From positions 62,001 through 126,000 of the forward strand of contig JAPOVK010000018.1 in assembly GCA_026708185.1 (NCBI GenBank): a stretch of 64,000 nt of DNA, given 5' to 3'. Origin of the DNA: Gammaproteobacteria bacterium (GTDB lineage: Bacteria; Pseudomonadota; Gammaproteobacteria; Pseudomonadales; Azotimanducaceae). A program made the position numbers and the translations under genes. This document shows, piece by piece, positions 8,376-16,285 of the stretch. Every line of letters begins with the position of its first letter. Positions within the stretch are counted from its first letter, which is position 1. The notes under the pieces were generated by a model that was not told the DNA's origin, searched no databases, and was given only the letters and a program-made list of their open reading frames with translations.

Positions 8376-9097
8376 ACGGGGCGCGGATTCTCGTCGTCGA
8401 CGACGAGGAGCATCTCGCCACCGGAATCCGGGAGAACCTCGAGGCCGAAGGCTACGTCGCCCAGGCCGCCCATGACGGCGGCGAGGGCTTGCACATGGCA
8501 ATGACCGAGCCGCACGACCTCATCGTGCTCGATGTCTCCATGCCGAACATGGATGGTTTGACGCTGTGCCGCGAACTGCGCCGCAACGGCAATCAGACGC
8601 CGGTGCTTTTCCTGACCGTCCGAGGTGCGCCGGAGGACCGCATCAGGGGTTTGGAAGCGGGGGGCGACGACTATCTCGCCAAGCCCTTCCACCTGCGTGA
8701 ACTGCTGCTGCGGATCGCGGCCATCCTGCGTCGCACGGCCTGGTACCAGACGACGGGCGGGAACCTCGCCTTCGGCGGCAACGAGGTGAACTTCCACACC
8801 TACCAAGCCCTCGCTTGGGACGGCACCGAGCACACGCTGACGCACAAGGAGGCCATGATCCTCAAGTGCCTGTCGGAGCGCGCCGGCGAGACTGTCGGCC
8901 GGGAGGAGATCCTGGAGAAGGTCTGGGGCTTCGAGGTGTTCCCCTCGACACGCACCATCGACAATTTCATCGTACGCCTGCGCCGGCGCTTCGAGCGCGA
9001 CGCCGAGCAACCGGCCTTCTTCCACACCGTGCGCGGTGTGGGATACCGGTTCACGCGTGGTAGCGAAGTCGAACAACCGCGCGAGGAACCGGTGTGA
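8372..9097 (+). CDS. OmpR-family response regulator embedded in heme operon
   Basis: This 241-residue protein starts at GTG 8372, overlapping the kinase stop (GTGA). The receiver domain has the acidic pocket VVDDEE, phosphoacceptor Asp54 in VLDVSMP, Thr82 and Lys104 in YLAKPF. A winged-helix DNA-binding domain follows, with HKEAMILKCL, TRTIDNFIVRLRRRFE and FHTVRGVGYRFTR. It is expected to be phosphorylated by the kinase just upstream and to act as a transcription factor. The tandem CCCGTGACA repeats before hemA are a plausible target. Its own stop overlaps the GTG start of hemE. Confidence 0.95.
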   Translation: MNGARILVVDDEEHLATGIRENLEAEGYVAQAAHDGGEGLHMAMTEPHDLIVLDVSMPNMDGLTLCRELRRNGNQTPVLFLTVRGAPEDRIRGLEAGGDDYLAKPFHLRELLLRIAAILRRTAWYQTTGGNLAFGGNEVNFHTYQALAWDGTEHTLTHKEAMILKCLSERAGETVGREEILEKVWGFEVFPSTRTIDNFIVRLRRRFERDAEQPAFFHTVRGVGYRFTRGSEVEQPREEPV

Positions 9098-10140
9098 TCG
9101 CAGAGACACCACTGCTGCTGAAGGCGGCGCGGCGCGAGCCGGTACCGCGTCGTCCGGTGTGGATCATGCGCCAGGCCGGTCGCTACCTGCCCGAATACCA
9201 GGCCCTGCGCCGTGGTCGCTCGTTCAAGGATCTGGCGCAATCGCCGGACCTGGCGACCGAAGTCACGCTGCTGCCCCTCAAGCGCTACGCGGTGGACGGC
9301 GCGGTGGTCTTCGCCGACATCATGAGCCCGCTGCCCGCACTCGGCGTCGAGTTCGACTTCGCGCCCGGGCCCGTCGTGGCCAACCCGATTCGAAGTCGTC
9401 GCGACGTGGCCTCGCTCCCAACGCCGAGCGACGCGGCATTCGCGCCGGAGGTGCTGGCAACGCTCGCCTCGGTGCGCGCCGCCGTCTCACCGGAGGTCGC
9501 CGTCCTGGGCTTTTGCGGAGCACCCTGGACATTGGCGGCGTACCTAGTCGAGGGCCGCGGGGTCAAGGACTTCCCGACGCTGCGCGCTTTCGCCGCCAGC
9601 GAGCCGGAGGCGCTTGGCGCGTTGCTTGAGAAGCTCTCAACCGCCATGGCGGACTATCTCATCGCCCAAGGGCGGGCCGGTGCGGACGCCGTACAGGTCT
9701 TCGACTCCTGGGCCGGGCTGCTGTCGTACAAGGACTGGCAGCGACTGATTCGCCCGCATCTCGAATCGATGCTCGAAGCCGTCGGTCAAGCCGGGGTCGC
9801 GAGAATCCTGTTCCTGCAGAACGCCCCGCACCTCGTGGAGGCGTACGCCAGCCTGCCATGCGAGGTGTTGAGCGTGGACTGGCGGGTCGACATCGCCGAA
9901 ACCCAGCGACGCCATCCCCATCTGGCCGTCCAAGGCAACATCGATCCGGCCGTACTGCTCGGCGGACCGACACCGACCCGGGCGGCCGCGCGGGCGCTCT
10001 TGCGTGACACCGAGCCACGAGGCCACATCGTGAACCTCGGCCACGGGATCTTGCCCGCAACGCCACTCGACAGCGTCGCGGCGTTGATCGATGCCGTGCA
10101 TGACGAGCCTAAATTGACGAGGGAGGGCACGTGGACCTGA
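9094..10140 (+). CDS. hemE: Uroporphyrinogen decarboxylase
   Basis: This 348-residue cytoplasmic enzyme decarboxylates the four acetate side chains of uroporphyrinogen III to give coproporphyrinogen III. The family signature RPVWIMRQAGRYLPEY lies at about 20-35. Other conserved parts are FADIMSPLPALGVEFDF, GFCGAPWTLAAYLVEG, QVFDSWAGLLS, and the C-terminal NLGHGILPATP. The length is normal for HemE. It starts at GTG 9094 and overlaps the response regulator stop, and its end overlaps the HemQ-like gene by ten bases. This indicates translational coupling through the operon. Confidence 0.97.
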   Translation: MIAETPLLLKAARREPVPRRPVWIMRQAGRYLPEYQALRRGRSFKDLAQSPDLATEVTLLPLKRYAVDGAVVFADIMSPLPALGVEFDFAPGPVVANPIRSRRDVASLPTPSDAAFAPEVLATLASVRAAVSPEVAVLGFCGAPWTLAAYLVEGRGVKDFPTLRAFAASEPEALGALLEKLSTAMADYLIAQGRAGADAVQVFDSWAGLLSYKDWQRLIRPHLESMLEAVGQAGVARILFLQNAPHLVEAYASLPCEVLSVDWRVDIAETQRRHPHLAVQGNIDPAVLLGGPTPTRAAARALLRDTEPRGHIVNLGHGILPATPLDSVAALIDAVHDEPKLTREGTWT

Positions 10141-10823
10141 GCGAACGAGGCCGCCGTGACGGCGCGCCGATCAGCCTGAACCGGCGGCTGTTCATGAAGT
10201 TCACCGCGTTCGGCAATGCTGATCCGGACACGGCGGCGGCGGCACTAACGGAGGCTGGCGTCGAAGGCGCGTTGTATCTCGACGTCAATGATCCGCAAGG
10301 CATCGGGATCGTCGCGCTCAGCGAGGATCCCACCGATTTCGTGTCGGCACTGCGGTCGCTGTTCCGCGGTGCGCCGTTCCAACAGATGACGCACAAGGCG
10401 GAGTTCGACATGCTCGGCCGCACCTACGCGATCGGCTACGAGAGCGATCTCGAGGAAACCCTGTTCGGCCGGCCACGCGGTCGCATCCTCGATCCCGACC
10501 TGCGCTGGGCGGTGTGGTATCCGCTGCAGCGCAGCAAGGGCTTCTACCGGCTGCCGTCGGAGCGGCAGCGACAAATCCTCGCCGAGCACGGCGGCGTAGG
10601 CCGACGCTACGGCGAAGCCGGACTCGCCGCCGATGTCCGCCTGGCTTGCCACGGCCTCGACAAGGCGGACAACGACTTCATCATCGGACTGCTCGGCCGC
10701 GACCTGCACCCGCTGTCGGCCGTGGTCCAGGAGATGCGCGCCACCGAGCAGACCTCGCAGTACCTGGACCGGCTGGGTCCGTTTTTCGTTGGCCACGTGG
10801 CATGGCAGACCCCATCCAGCTAG
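10131..10823 (+). CDS. HemQ/chlorite dismutase-family protein, probable coproheme decarboxylase
   Basis: This 230-residue protein starts at GTG 10131 with GGGAGG just upstream, inside the end of hemE. Conserved family segments are WAVWYPLQRSKGFY (Tyr130, Arg134), ILAEHGGVGRRY (His153, candidate proximal heme ligand), LACHGLDKADNDFIIGLLG and GPFFVG. In coproheme decarboxylases a Tyr in a YPM-type motif, with a basic residue four positions on, helps oxidise the propionates of coproheme. The motif here fits that layout by eye. True chlorite dismutases share the fold but act in perchlorate respiration. The position between hemE and hemH argues for the last step of coproporphyrin-dependent heme synthesis. 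Confidence 0.85.
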   Translation: MDLSERGRRDGAPISLNRRLFMKFTAFGNADPDTAAAALTEAGVEGALYLDVNDPQGIGIVALSEDPTDFVSALRSLFRGAPFQQMTHKAEFDMLGRTYAIGYESDLEETLFGRPRGRILDPDLRWAVWYPLQRSKGFYRLPSERQRQILAEHGGVGRRYGEAGLAADVRLACHGLDKADNDFIIGLLGRDLHPLSAVVQEMRATEQTSQYLDRLGPFFVGHVAWQTPSS

Positions 10824-11854
10824 TGAGCTCGTCGGAATACGACGCTGTCCTGGTCGTCTCGTTCGGCGGACCGGAAGCCGAGGCCGATGTCATGCCCTTC
10901 CTGGACAATGTCATGGCAGGGCGGCCGGTTCCGCCGCCGGTCAAGGCACGCATCGCCGCCCGCTACCAGCGTTTCGGGGGCGTAAGCCCCATCAACGCGC
11001 ATACGCGCGCTTTCATCGCGGCGCTCGAACGCGAACTGGCAACGCACGGCCCTGACCTGCCCGTCTACTGGGGCAACCGCAACTGGCATCCCTTCCTCAA
11101 GGACACGGCGCGCCAGATGGCTGCCGACGGCGTCCGAAACACCCTCGTCTACATCACCAGTTTGTTCAGTTCCTACAGCGGATGTCGCCAATACCGCGAG
11201 GACCTGTACCGCGCCATGGATGGACTGCAGGACGCGCCGCGGGTGCACAAGCTGCGCTCGGGCTACAACCATCCGGGATTCATCACCGCCATGGCAGCCC
11301 GGCTGCGGTGCGCTGTGGACAGCGTCAAGGGCACGCCGCCTGTGCTTTTCACGGCGCACAGCCTACCCGTGGCGATGGCTCGCCACGCGGACTATGAAAA
11401 CCAGTTGCGCGATGCCTGCGCCTTGGTTGCCCATGCGGCCGAAGTCTCGGAGTTCGATCTCGCCTTCCAGAGCAACAACGCCCGAACCGGGGTGCCTTGG
11501 CTCTCGCCCACGATCGAGGACGCCCTGACCGCGATCAGAAGCGCGGGGCACCGGAACGTCGTCGTCGCGCCCATCGGTTTCGTCTGCGACCACATGGAGG
11601 TCGTGCTCGACCTCGATGTCGAGGCACGCGCCCACGCCGACGAGATCGGGCTCAACATGGTGCGCGCGGCCACGGTTGGAACCCACCGCGACTACGTCGG
11701 CATGGTGCACGACCTCATCGTCGAGCGCGTCACCAGGCGCGCCGAACAGCCAACGCTCGGTGCCGGTGGTCCACAGCCGGACCTCTGCGCGGCCGACTGC
11801 TGCCTCTCCGGCAGGCCCGGCGCTCGCCTCCCCGCACTTTGCGGGCGAGACTGA
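10802..11854 (+). CDS. hemH: Ferrochelatase, actinobacterial-like with four candidate Fe-S cysteines
   Basis: This 350-residue enzyme inserts ferrous iron into a porphyrin (coproporphyrin III or protoporphyrin IX). I chose ATG 10802, which overlaps the HemQ-like gene by 22 bases. Conserved elements are SFGGPE, RFGGVSPIN, VYWGNRNWHPFL, the catalytic His186 in FTAHSLP and Glu266 in PIGFVCDHMEV. Cys128 (SSYSGCRQYRE) and Cys329, Cys333 and Cys334 near the C-terminus (LCAADCC) match the spacing pattern of [2Fe-2S]-bearing ferrochelatases of Actinobacteria, which use coproporphyrin III. A cysteine also lies near the very end. With the HemQ-like neighbour this suggests a coproporphyrin ferrochelatase (CpfC type). 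Confidence 0.93.
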   Translation: MADPIQLVSSSEYDAVLVVSFGGPEAEADVMPFLDNVMAGRPVPPPVKARIAARYQRFGGVSPINAHTRAFIAALERELATHGPDLPVYWGNRNWHPFLKDTARQMAADGVRNTLVYITSLFSSYSGCRQYREDLYRAMDGLQDAPRVHKLRSGYNHPGFITAMAARLRCAVDSVKGTPPVLFTAHSLPVAMARHADYENQLRDACALVAHAAEVSEFDLAFQSNNARTGVPWLSPTIEDALTAIRSAGHRNVVVAPIGFVCDHMEVVLDLDVEARAHADEIGLNMVRAATVGTHRDYVGMVHDLIVERVTRRAEQPTLGAGGPQPDLCAADCCLSGRPGARLPALCGRD

Positions 11855-11858
11855 GTCA

Positions 11859-13229
11859 GTGCCTGAGACCCACTGTTGCGACGTCGTCGTCCTGGGCGCC
11901 GGTTTCTCGGGGCTCAGTGCGGCGCTCCGACTCGAAGAGGCAGGCGCCGACGTCCGCGTCATCGAGGCGCAGGGCCACGTCGGCGGGCGCATTCGTTCCA
12001 TCCGCCGCGGAGACGGCCTCGAGGAGGCCGGTGGCGCGACGATCGGCGGCGGCTATCGCGCCGTCACCGACGCAGCAAGACGCTACGGCGTCGAGCTCAT
12101 CGACGCTACGCCGATGCTTGCGTTCTTCCGTGAGCAGGAGCTGGTGCTGAACGGCGAGATCATCCGCCAGGCGGAGTGGCCGAGCCATCCGGCGAACGCG
12201 TTCCCGGACAGTGACCGGCACCACATGCCCTGGACATACGGCCGGGTCCTCACGGCGCGCCACAACCCGTTGCCCTCCCCCGACGTAGGCGACCCCCGTG
12301 CACGTGAACACGACATCGCCATGCACCACTGGCTTGGCGGCCTGGGTTTGGGCAACAAGGCCATCGCGTTGGCGCACGGCATCAACACCAGCTATGGACG
12401 CGATGCGCGGGACGTATCGGCGCTGACGATGCTGAGCCGTGCCGCGTTCTCGGTTGCCCAGCGCAGCCAGACCCCGGTGGGCGTAGTCGGCTACACGGCG
12501 CGCGACGGCGTGCAGCGGATCCCCGAAGCGATGGCGGCTGCCTTGGGTCACGAAGCCCATCTGAACACGGTCGTGGTCGGTATCGACGACACCGGAAGCC
12601 GCGCCCGCGTAGCTTGCGCCAGCGGCGCCACCTTCCTCGCCGACAATGTCATCTGTTCGCTGCCGTTCCCCGTCCTGCGCACGATCGGCATCGACCCGCC
12701 ACTCGTCGATGCGCAGGCCGCGGCGGTCGCAACACTGCCTTCGCAAGCGATGACGCAGGTCTACCTGGACTGCGCGTCGAACTTCTGGGACGCCGACGGA
12801 TACAGTCCCAGCCTCTTCACCGACGGCATTGCCGGCATGGTGGCCGCGGGCCGGCGCGGCGAGAACCCAGGTGAGGTCACCGGCCTAACCGCTTGGGCCA
12901 TGGGCGGCAACGCCGTCCGCCTCGACGCGCTATCCGATGCCGAGGCCGGCGCGGCGGTGATCGCGCAGATCGAGGCGGTGCGACCCGCGGCGCGGGGGCA
13001 GTTGACCTTCGCCGGCCGGCAGAGCTGGGGAGCCAGTCCCTTTGCCCGGGGCGGATGGGCCTACTTCCACCCCGGGCAGGTGGGACGCTTCGCCGCCAGC
13101 ATGGCGGAACCACACGGCCGCATCTCGTTTTGCGGCGAGCATCTGGCGCGCTTCAACCGCGGAATGGAGGGTGCCATGGAGTCCGGCGAACGGGCGGCAG
13201 AGGCTGTTCTTGGGCGCGGAGCGGGCTAA
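11859..13229 (+). CDS. FAD-dependent amine-oxidase-family protein, candidate porphyrinogen oxidase
   Basis: This 456-residue protein most likely starts at GTG 11859, four bases after the hemH stop. It opens with the FAD-binding VVLGAGFSGLSAALRLEEAG and the following GGRI motif. It ends with a flavin-contacting segment (FCGEHLARFNRGMEGAMESGERAA) typical of flavin monoamine oxidases and protoporphyrinogen oxidases. The C-terminal region with WAYFHPGQ looks more like monoamine oxidase than classic HemY/CgoX. It is the last gene of the heme operon, and no other coproporphyrinogen oxidase is present here. A role in oxidising coproporphyrinogen III to coproporphyrin III is therefore plausible but inferred only from context. 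Confidence 0.78.
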   Translation: MPETHCCDVVVLGAGFSGLSAALRLEEAGADVRVIEAQGHVGGRIRSIRRGDGLEEAGGATIGGGYRAVTDAARRYGVELIDATPMLAFFREQELVLNGEIIRQAEWPSHPANAFPDSDRHHMPWTYGRVLTARHNPLPSPDVGDPRAREHDIAMHHWLGGLGLGNKAIALAHGINTSYGRDARDVSALTMLSRAAFSVAQRSQTPVGVVGYTARDGVQRIPEAMAAALGHEAHLNTVVVGIDDTGSRARVACASGATFLADNVICSLPFPVLRTIGIDPPLVDAQAAAVATLPSQAMTQVYLDCASNFWDADGYSPSLFTDGIAGMVAAGRRGENPGEVTGLTAWAMGGNAVRLDALSDAEAGAAVIAQIEAVRPAARGQLTFAGRQSWGASPFARGGWAYFHPGQVGRFAASMAEPHGRISFCGEHLARFNRGMEGAMESGERAAEAVLGRGAG

Positions 13230-13358
13230 ACGGTCCCGCACCGCTGACGCGGAGGCCGATGCGCAACGTCAATGCGTGCGCACGTCGGGCTGATTTCCTA
13301 CATACATGACGCGTCCGACCGTCCATAGTGGTATTTTCATGCGAACGGGGAACCGACC

Positions 13359-13733
13359 ATGCAGGCGACGGTGATCGACACACTGCGATACGCCAACCGC
13401 TTGAAAGACGCCGGCGTTGACGGCCGGCAGGCTGAGGCCATGGCGCTCGCCATCAACGACGAGCTTGTCTCCGGCTTGGCGACCAAGGACGATTTGAACA
13501 ACGCCGTCGGCGAACTGCGGGGCGAACTAGGCGAACTGCGAGCCGAACTGGGAGCGCTCAACGGCAAGTTCGAAAACCATAGCCGCCACGTTTTTCTCGT
13601 CCTCGCGTTGATCGCCGCGCTCGGCTTGTTCAACGCGGTCGCGCCGCACTTGCGACGAACGAGTCCACCAGCCAATCCGCCCGCAGACGTGTCGGCGCCG
13701 CCACCGGCCTCAGCGTCGACTTCCTCCGGGTAG
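13359..13733 (+). CDS. DUF1640-like coiled-coil membrane protein
   Basis: This 124-residue protein starts at ATG 13359 after GGGGAA. The N-terminus (IDTLRYANRLKDAGVDGRQAE) resembles the DUF1640/CCDC90 family found in bacteria and mitochondria. A heptad-like coiled coil with LRGELGELRAELGALNGKF follows, then one membrane helix (VFLVLALIAALGLFNAV, about 77-93) and a Pro/Ser-rich tail. The protein would be anchored by the single helix with its coiled coil in the cytoplasm. Its function is not known. It is monocistronic as far as visible. Confidence 0.7.
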   Translation: MQATVIDTLRYANRLKDAGVDGRQAEAMALAINDELVSGLATKDDLNNAVGELRGELGELRAELGALNGKFENHSRHVFLVLALIAALGLFNAVAPHLRRTSPPANPPADVSAPPPASASTSSG

Positions 13734-13759
13734 CCGCGACCTCGCTGCACACAGCGTCC

Positions 13760-13795
13760 GGCGCGTCTGCGTTGTCGGGCGCGTCCGCGTTGTCG
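13760..13795. repeat. Two tandem 18-base units
   Basis: Two adjacent 18-base units (13760-13777 and 13778-13795, pattern GGCGCGTCYGCGTTGTCG) differ at one base. They lie in the gap between the DUF1640-like gene and the antitoxin. With two units only, this is a small local duplication, not an array. Confidence 0.7.
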
Positions 13796-13806
13796 CAAGA
13801 CGCCAA

Positions 13807-13824
13807 GGTCGGTTAGGATCGACC
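13807..13824. promoter_or_regulatory. Inverted repeat upstream of toxin-antitoxin pair, candidate operator
   Basis: GGTCG (13807-13811) and CGACC (13820-13824) form an inverted repeat with an 8-base centre. It lies about 27 bases before the antitoxin ATG and overlaps the likely promoter region (TATTAG near 13838-13843). Phd/YefM antitoxins usually repress their own operon through such a palindrome. Binding is an inference. Confidence 0.4.
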
Positions 13825-13851
13825 TGAATTCGGACTGTATTAGGGTGATCC

Positions 13852-14127
13852 ATGTCCACGCCGGTCGTCAGCTTGAGCGAGTTCAAGGCGAAGGCAGCGA
13901 AAATGCTGGCCGAAATGAAGGCGGGCAATCAGACCATCGTCGTCACCCAGAATGGCTCCGCCACTGCGATCATTCAGGACTACGAAGCGCATCAGCGCGT
14001 CCAGGAAGCACTGTTGATGCTGAAACTCGTCGTGCAAGGCGAGGCCGATATCTCGGCGAGTCGGATGGTGTCCCAACGCCAAGCATTCGACGAAATCAAG
14101 GCGGGTTTGATAGCCGCGGATGGATGA
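13852..14127 (+). CDS. Phd/YefM-family antitoxin
   Basis: This 91-residue protein has the Phd/YefM fold signature at its N-terminus: VVSLSEFKAKAAKMLAEM, then QTIVVTQNGSATAIIQDYEAHQ. In this family the N-terminal half binds operator DNA and the flexible C-terminal half wraps and neutralises the toxin. Its last eight bases overlap the toxin gene, the typical type II layout with the antitoxin first. It probably represses its own operon together with the toxin. Confidence 0.9.
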   Translation: MSTPVVSLSEFKAKAAKMLAEMKAGNQTIVVTQNGSATAIIQDYEAHQRVQEALLMLKLVVQGEADISASRMVSQRQAFDEIKAGLIAADG

Positions 14128-14443
14128 ACTGGAAGTCCTATGGACCGAAACAGCGCGCCGAGACCTCGAACAGATCATCGCCTTCATCGCCGAGGACAGT
14201 CCGGCGAACGCGTTGGCGGCGGCAGAACGAATCGAGCATCGCTGCGGCGAATTGAACGGACTGGCGGCGCGTGGCCGGCTGGTTCCCGAACTCCTCGCTA
14301 TCGACGTCGTTGCCTATCGCGAGTTGGTCGAAGGCCCTTGGCGGATCGTCTACCGATACGACGATAGAGCCGTCTACGTCGTCGCCGTACTCGACGGTCG
14401 CCGAGACCTGACAAGCCTCCTTCTGGCGCGTCTAGTTCGTTGA
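14120..14443 (+). CDS. RelE/ParE-superfamily toxin
   Basis: This 107-residue protein begins at ATG 14120 inside the end of the antitoxin gene; a second ATG at 14124 is out of frame. The start LEVLWTETARRDLEQIIAFIAEDSPANALAAA and the end GPWRIVYRYDDRAVYVVAVLDGRRDL are standard for the ParE/RelE fold. ParE-type members inhibit gyrase and RelE-type members cleave mRNA on the ribosome. ParE is favoured by the N-terminal helix pattern, but the two cannot be told apart with certainty here. The gene looks intact. Confidence 0.9.
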   Translation: MDELEVLWTETARRDLEQIIAFIAEDSPANALAAAERIEHRCGELNGLAARGRLVPELLAIDVVAYRELVEGPWRIVYRYDDRAVYVVAVLDGRRDLTSLLLARLVR

Positions 14444-14482
14444 GCATCGAACCGCGCACGGGCGGACTGCTCCACGACCAGG

Positions 14483-16168
14483 TCAACTCTTGAGCGTCAT
14501 CCCCCCCAAGGCCCCGGTGTGTTCGCCGTGGTCCATGAAGACCTGGCCGTTGACGATCATCTTCTCGTAGCCGCGACCTCGTTGGACGTAGCGTCCGGCG
14601 CCACCGGGGAAGTCGTGCTTATACTCCGGCAGGTCGAGCCCGAGGTTGTCGACGTCGATCACGTTGATGTCCGCGTAGGCGCCTTCCCGCAGCACGCCGC
14701 GATCACGGATTCCGAAGATCGCCGCCGTGTCGCTGGTCCAGCCCCGGATCGCCTCCTCGAACGTCATGACGCCGCGGCTGCCGACCCAGTAGGTCAAGAG
14801 CCATGTCGGCGAACTGGCGTCCATGATCTGCCCGACGTGCGCCCCGGAGTCGGCCAGGCCCATGGCAACCGTCGGGTTGGTGATCATCTCCTCGATGGCG
14901 TCCATCGACTGATTGAGTCCTGGATGCCAGAGCTGAACGCGGCCCCCGTGCTTGCGGTTCAGCTCGATGAACGCCTCGACCTCCGACTGGGCGGTACGCT
15001 CGGCGTAAGCGGCCAGCGAACGCTCACGGTCGTGGACGTAGTCGAGGTCATCATCGGTGAGGATGTAGGCCTGGTTGAAATCGAGCGCGGGTGGTTGGTC
15101 GAGACTCGCAAGGCGCTCGCGCATCGACTCGTCTTCGAGCGCAGCAACGCGTTGCGCAAACGGCAGGCGCGCCAGTTCGCGCCACGCCGCCGACCCCGCG
15201 AATGGCGTGCGGTGGTCCAGCCCGAACAGGCCGCCGATGCCGCGCGCACTGGTTTGCGGCCGCAGTTGTGCACCCTTGGCATTCTCCTCCTCCGCGAATC
15301 CGATCACCCGACGGTACAGATCCGGCCGCCGGTAGCTGTGCGCGATGCCGAACGTCACCCGGACGTTGTTCTCGCGGGAGAGTTCGCCCACCCACGCGAT
15401 CTCGGCGCGGGTCTTCGGTAGGTGTTCCTCACGGTCACGTTCGCCGATGCGCAGCGCACCCTCGAAGACGCCCTTGCCGCGCCGGCCCAGAACGCGTCCG
15501 ATGGCCAGCAGTTCGCTGGGGTCGGCGTGCGTGCCCGGCACGTAGCGACCGTCCGGAACCTTGTGCAGGAAAGTCCGCGACGTCGAGAACCCCAATGCGC
15601 CGGCCCCGATGGCCTCGTCCACCAGCGCGCACATCCTCTTGACGTCGTCGTCCCGGGCCGGCGTCTCGTCGAGGCTGCGCTTGCCCATGGCGTGAATGCG
15701 CACTGCGCAATGCCCCACCATGCCACCGACATTGACACCCTTGTCCATGCGGTCGATGGACGCGAGGTATTCGCCGAAGGTCTCCCAGTCCCAAGGCAGG
15801 CCCGCATTGATCGACTCCTGCGGGATGTCCTCCACGGACTCCATCATCTCAGCGAGGTAGCCCCTGTCCTCGGGCTTGCAGGGAGCGAAGGTCACGCCGC
15901 AGTTGCCGGTGACCACCGACGTCACGCCGTGGTAGCACGACGACGACGCGATCGGATCCCACGCGATCTGGGCATCGAGGTGCGTGTGGATGTCCACGAA
16001 GCCGGGCGTGACGGTCTTGCCCGTGGCGTCGATCTCGCGCGTGGCTTTGCCGTCGACCTTGCCGACGGCGACGATCCGATCGCCGTCGACGGCGATGTCG
16101 GCCGACCGTGCAGCGGTACCCGTGCCGTCTACGACGGCGCCGTTGCGAATGACGAGGTCGTGACTCAC
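14483..16168 (-). CDS. D-aminoacylase-like amidohydrolase
   Basis: This 561-residue metal-dependent hydrolase has the amidohydrolase composite fold. An N-terminal beta domain (LVIRNGAVVDGTG) is followed by the metal motif GFVDIHTHLDAQIAWDP, the cysteine-bearing VTGNCGVTFAP, a His segment (FGIAHSYRRP) and the late GLADSGAHVGQIMDASSPT. The C-terminus again contributes to the beta domain (ADINVIDVDNLGLDLP). Length and motifs fit the N-acyl-D-amino-acid deacylase (DAA) family, which also contains dihydropyrimidinase-like and unknown enzymes. The gene stands alone and is convergent with the toxin-antitoxin pair. Confidence 0.88.
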   Translation of the reverse strand: MSHDLVIRNGAVVDGTGTAARSADIAVDGDRIVAVGKVDGKATREIDATGKTVTPGFVDIHTHLDAQIAWDPIASSSCYHGVTSVVTGNCGVTFAPCKPEDRGYLAEMMESVEDIPQESINAGLPWDWETFGEYLASIDRMDKGVNVGGMVGHCAVRIHAMGKRSLDETPARDDDVKRMCALVDEAIGAGALGFSTSRTFLHKVPDGRYVPGTHADPSELLAIGRVLGRRGKGVFEGALRIGERDREEHLPKTRAEIAWVGELSRENNVRVTFGIAHSYRRPDLYRRVIGFAEEENAKGAQLRPQTSARGIGGLFGLDHRTPFAGSAAWRELARLPFAQRVAALEDESMRERLASLDQPPALDFNQAYILTDDDLDYVHDRERSLAAYAERTAQSEVEAFIELNRKHGGRVQLWHPGLNQSMDAIEEMITNPTVAMGLADSGAHVGQIMDASSPTWLLTYWVGSRGVMTFEEAIRGWTSDTAAIFGIRDRGVLREGAYADINVIDVDNLGLDLPEYKHDFPGGAGRYVQRGRGYEKMIVNGQVFMDHGEHTGALGGMTLKS

Positions 16169-16235
16169 TTGCAGCTCTCCTAGTCGGTGGGTGTTTCATC
16201 TAAGCGTAGCACTTCGCCAAGCCCGCGATCCGGGC

Positions 16236-16267
16236 AAAAAAAACCCCGCGCCAAAGGCGCGGGGTTT
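16236..16267 (-). terminator. Rho-independent terminator of the TonB receptor gene
   Basis: AAACCCCGCGCC (16241-16252), an AAA loop and GGCGCGGGGTTT (16256-16267) form a perfect 12-base-pair hairpin. On the minus strand it is followed by a run of eight T residues. It begins 19 bases after the end of the TonB-dependent receptor gene. Confidence 0.93.
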
Positions 16268-16285
16268 GAGTGCGGGACCTGGCGC

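Noticed and set aside
10131-10823. True chlorite dismutase of perchlorate respiration
   Set aside because: No perchlorate reductase genes are near, and the gene is embedded between hemE and hemH, so a heme role is more likely.
13760-13795. Two 18-base units as a CRISPR remnant
   Set aside because: The units are directly adjacent with no spacers, and no cas genes are present.
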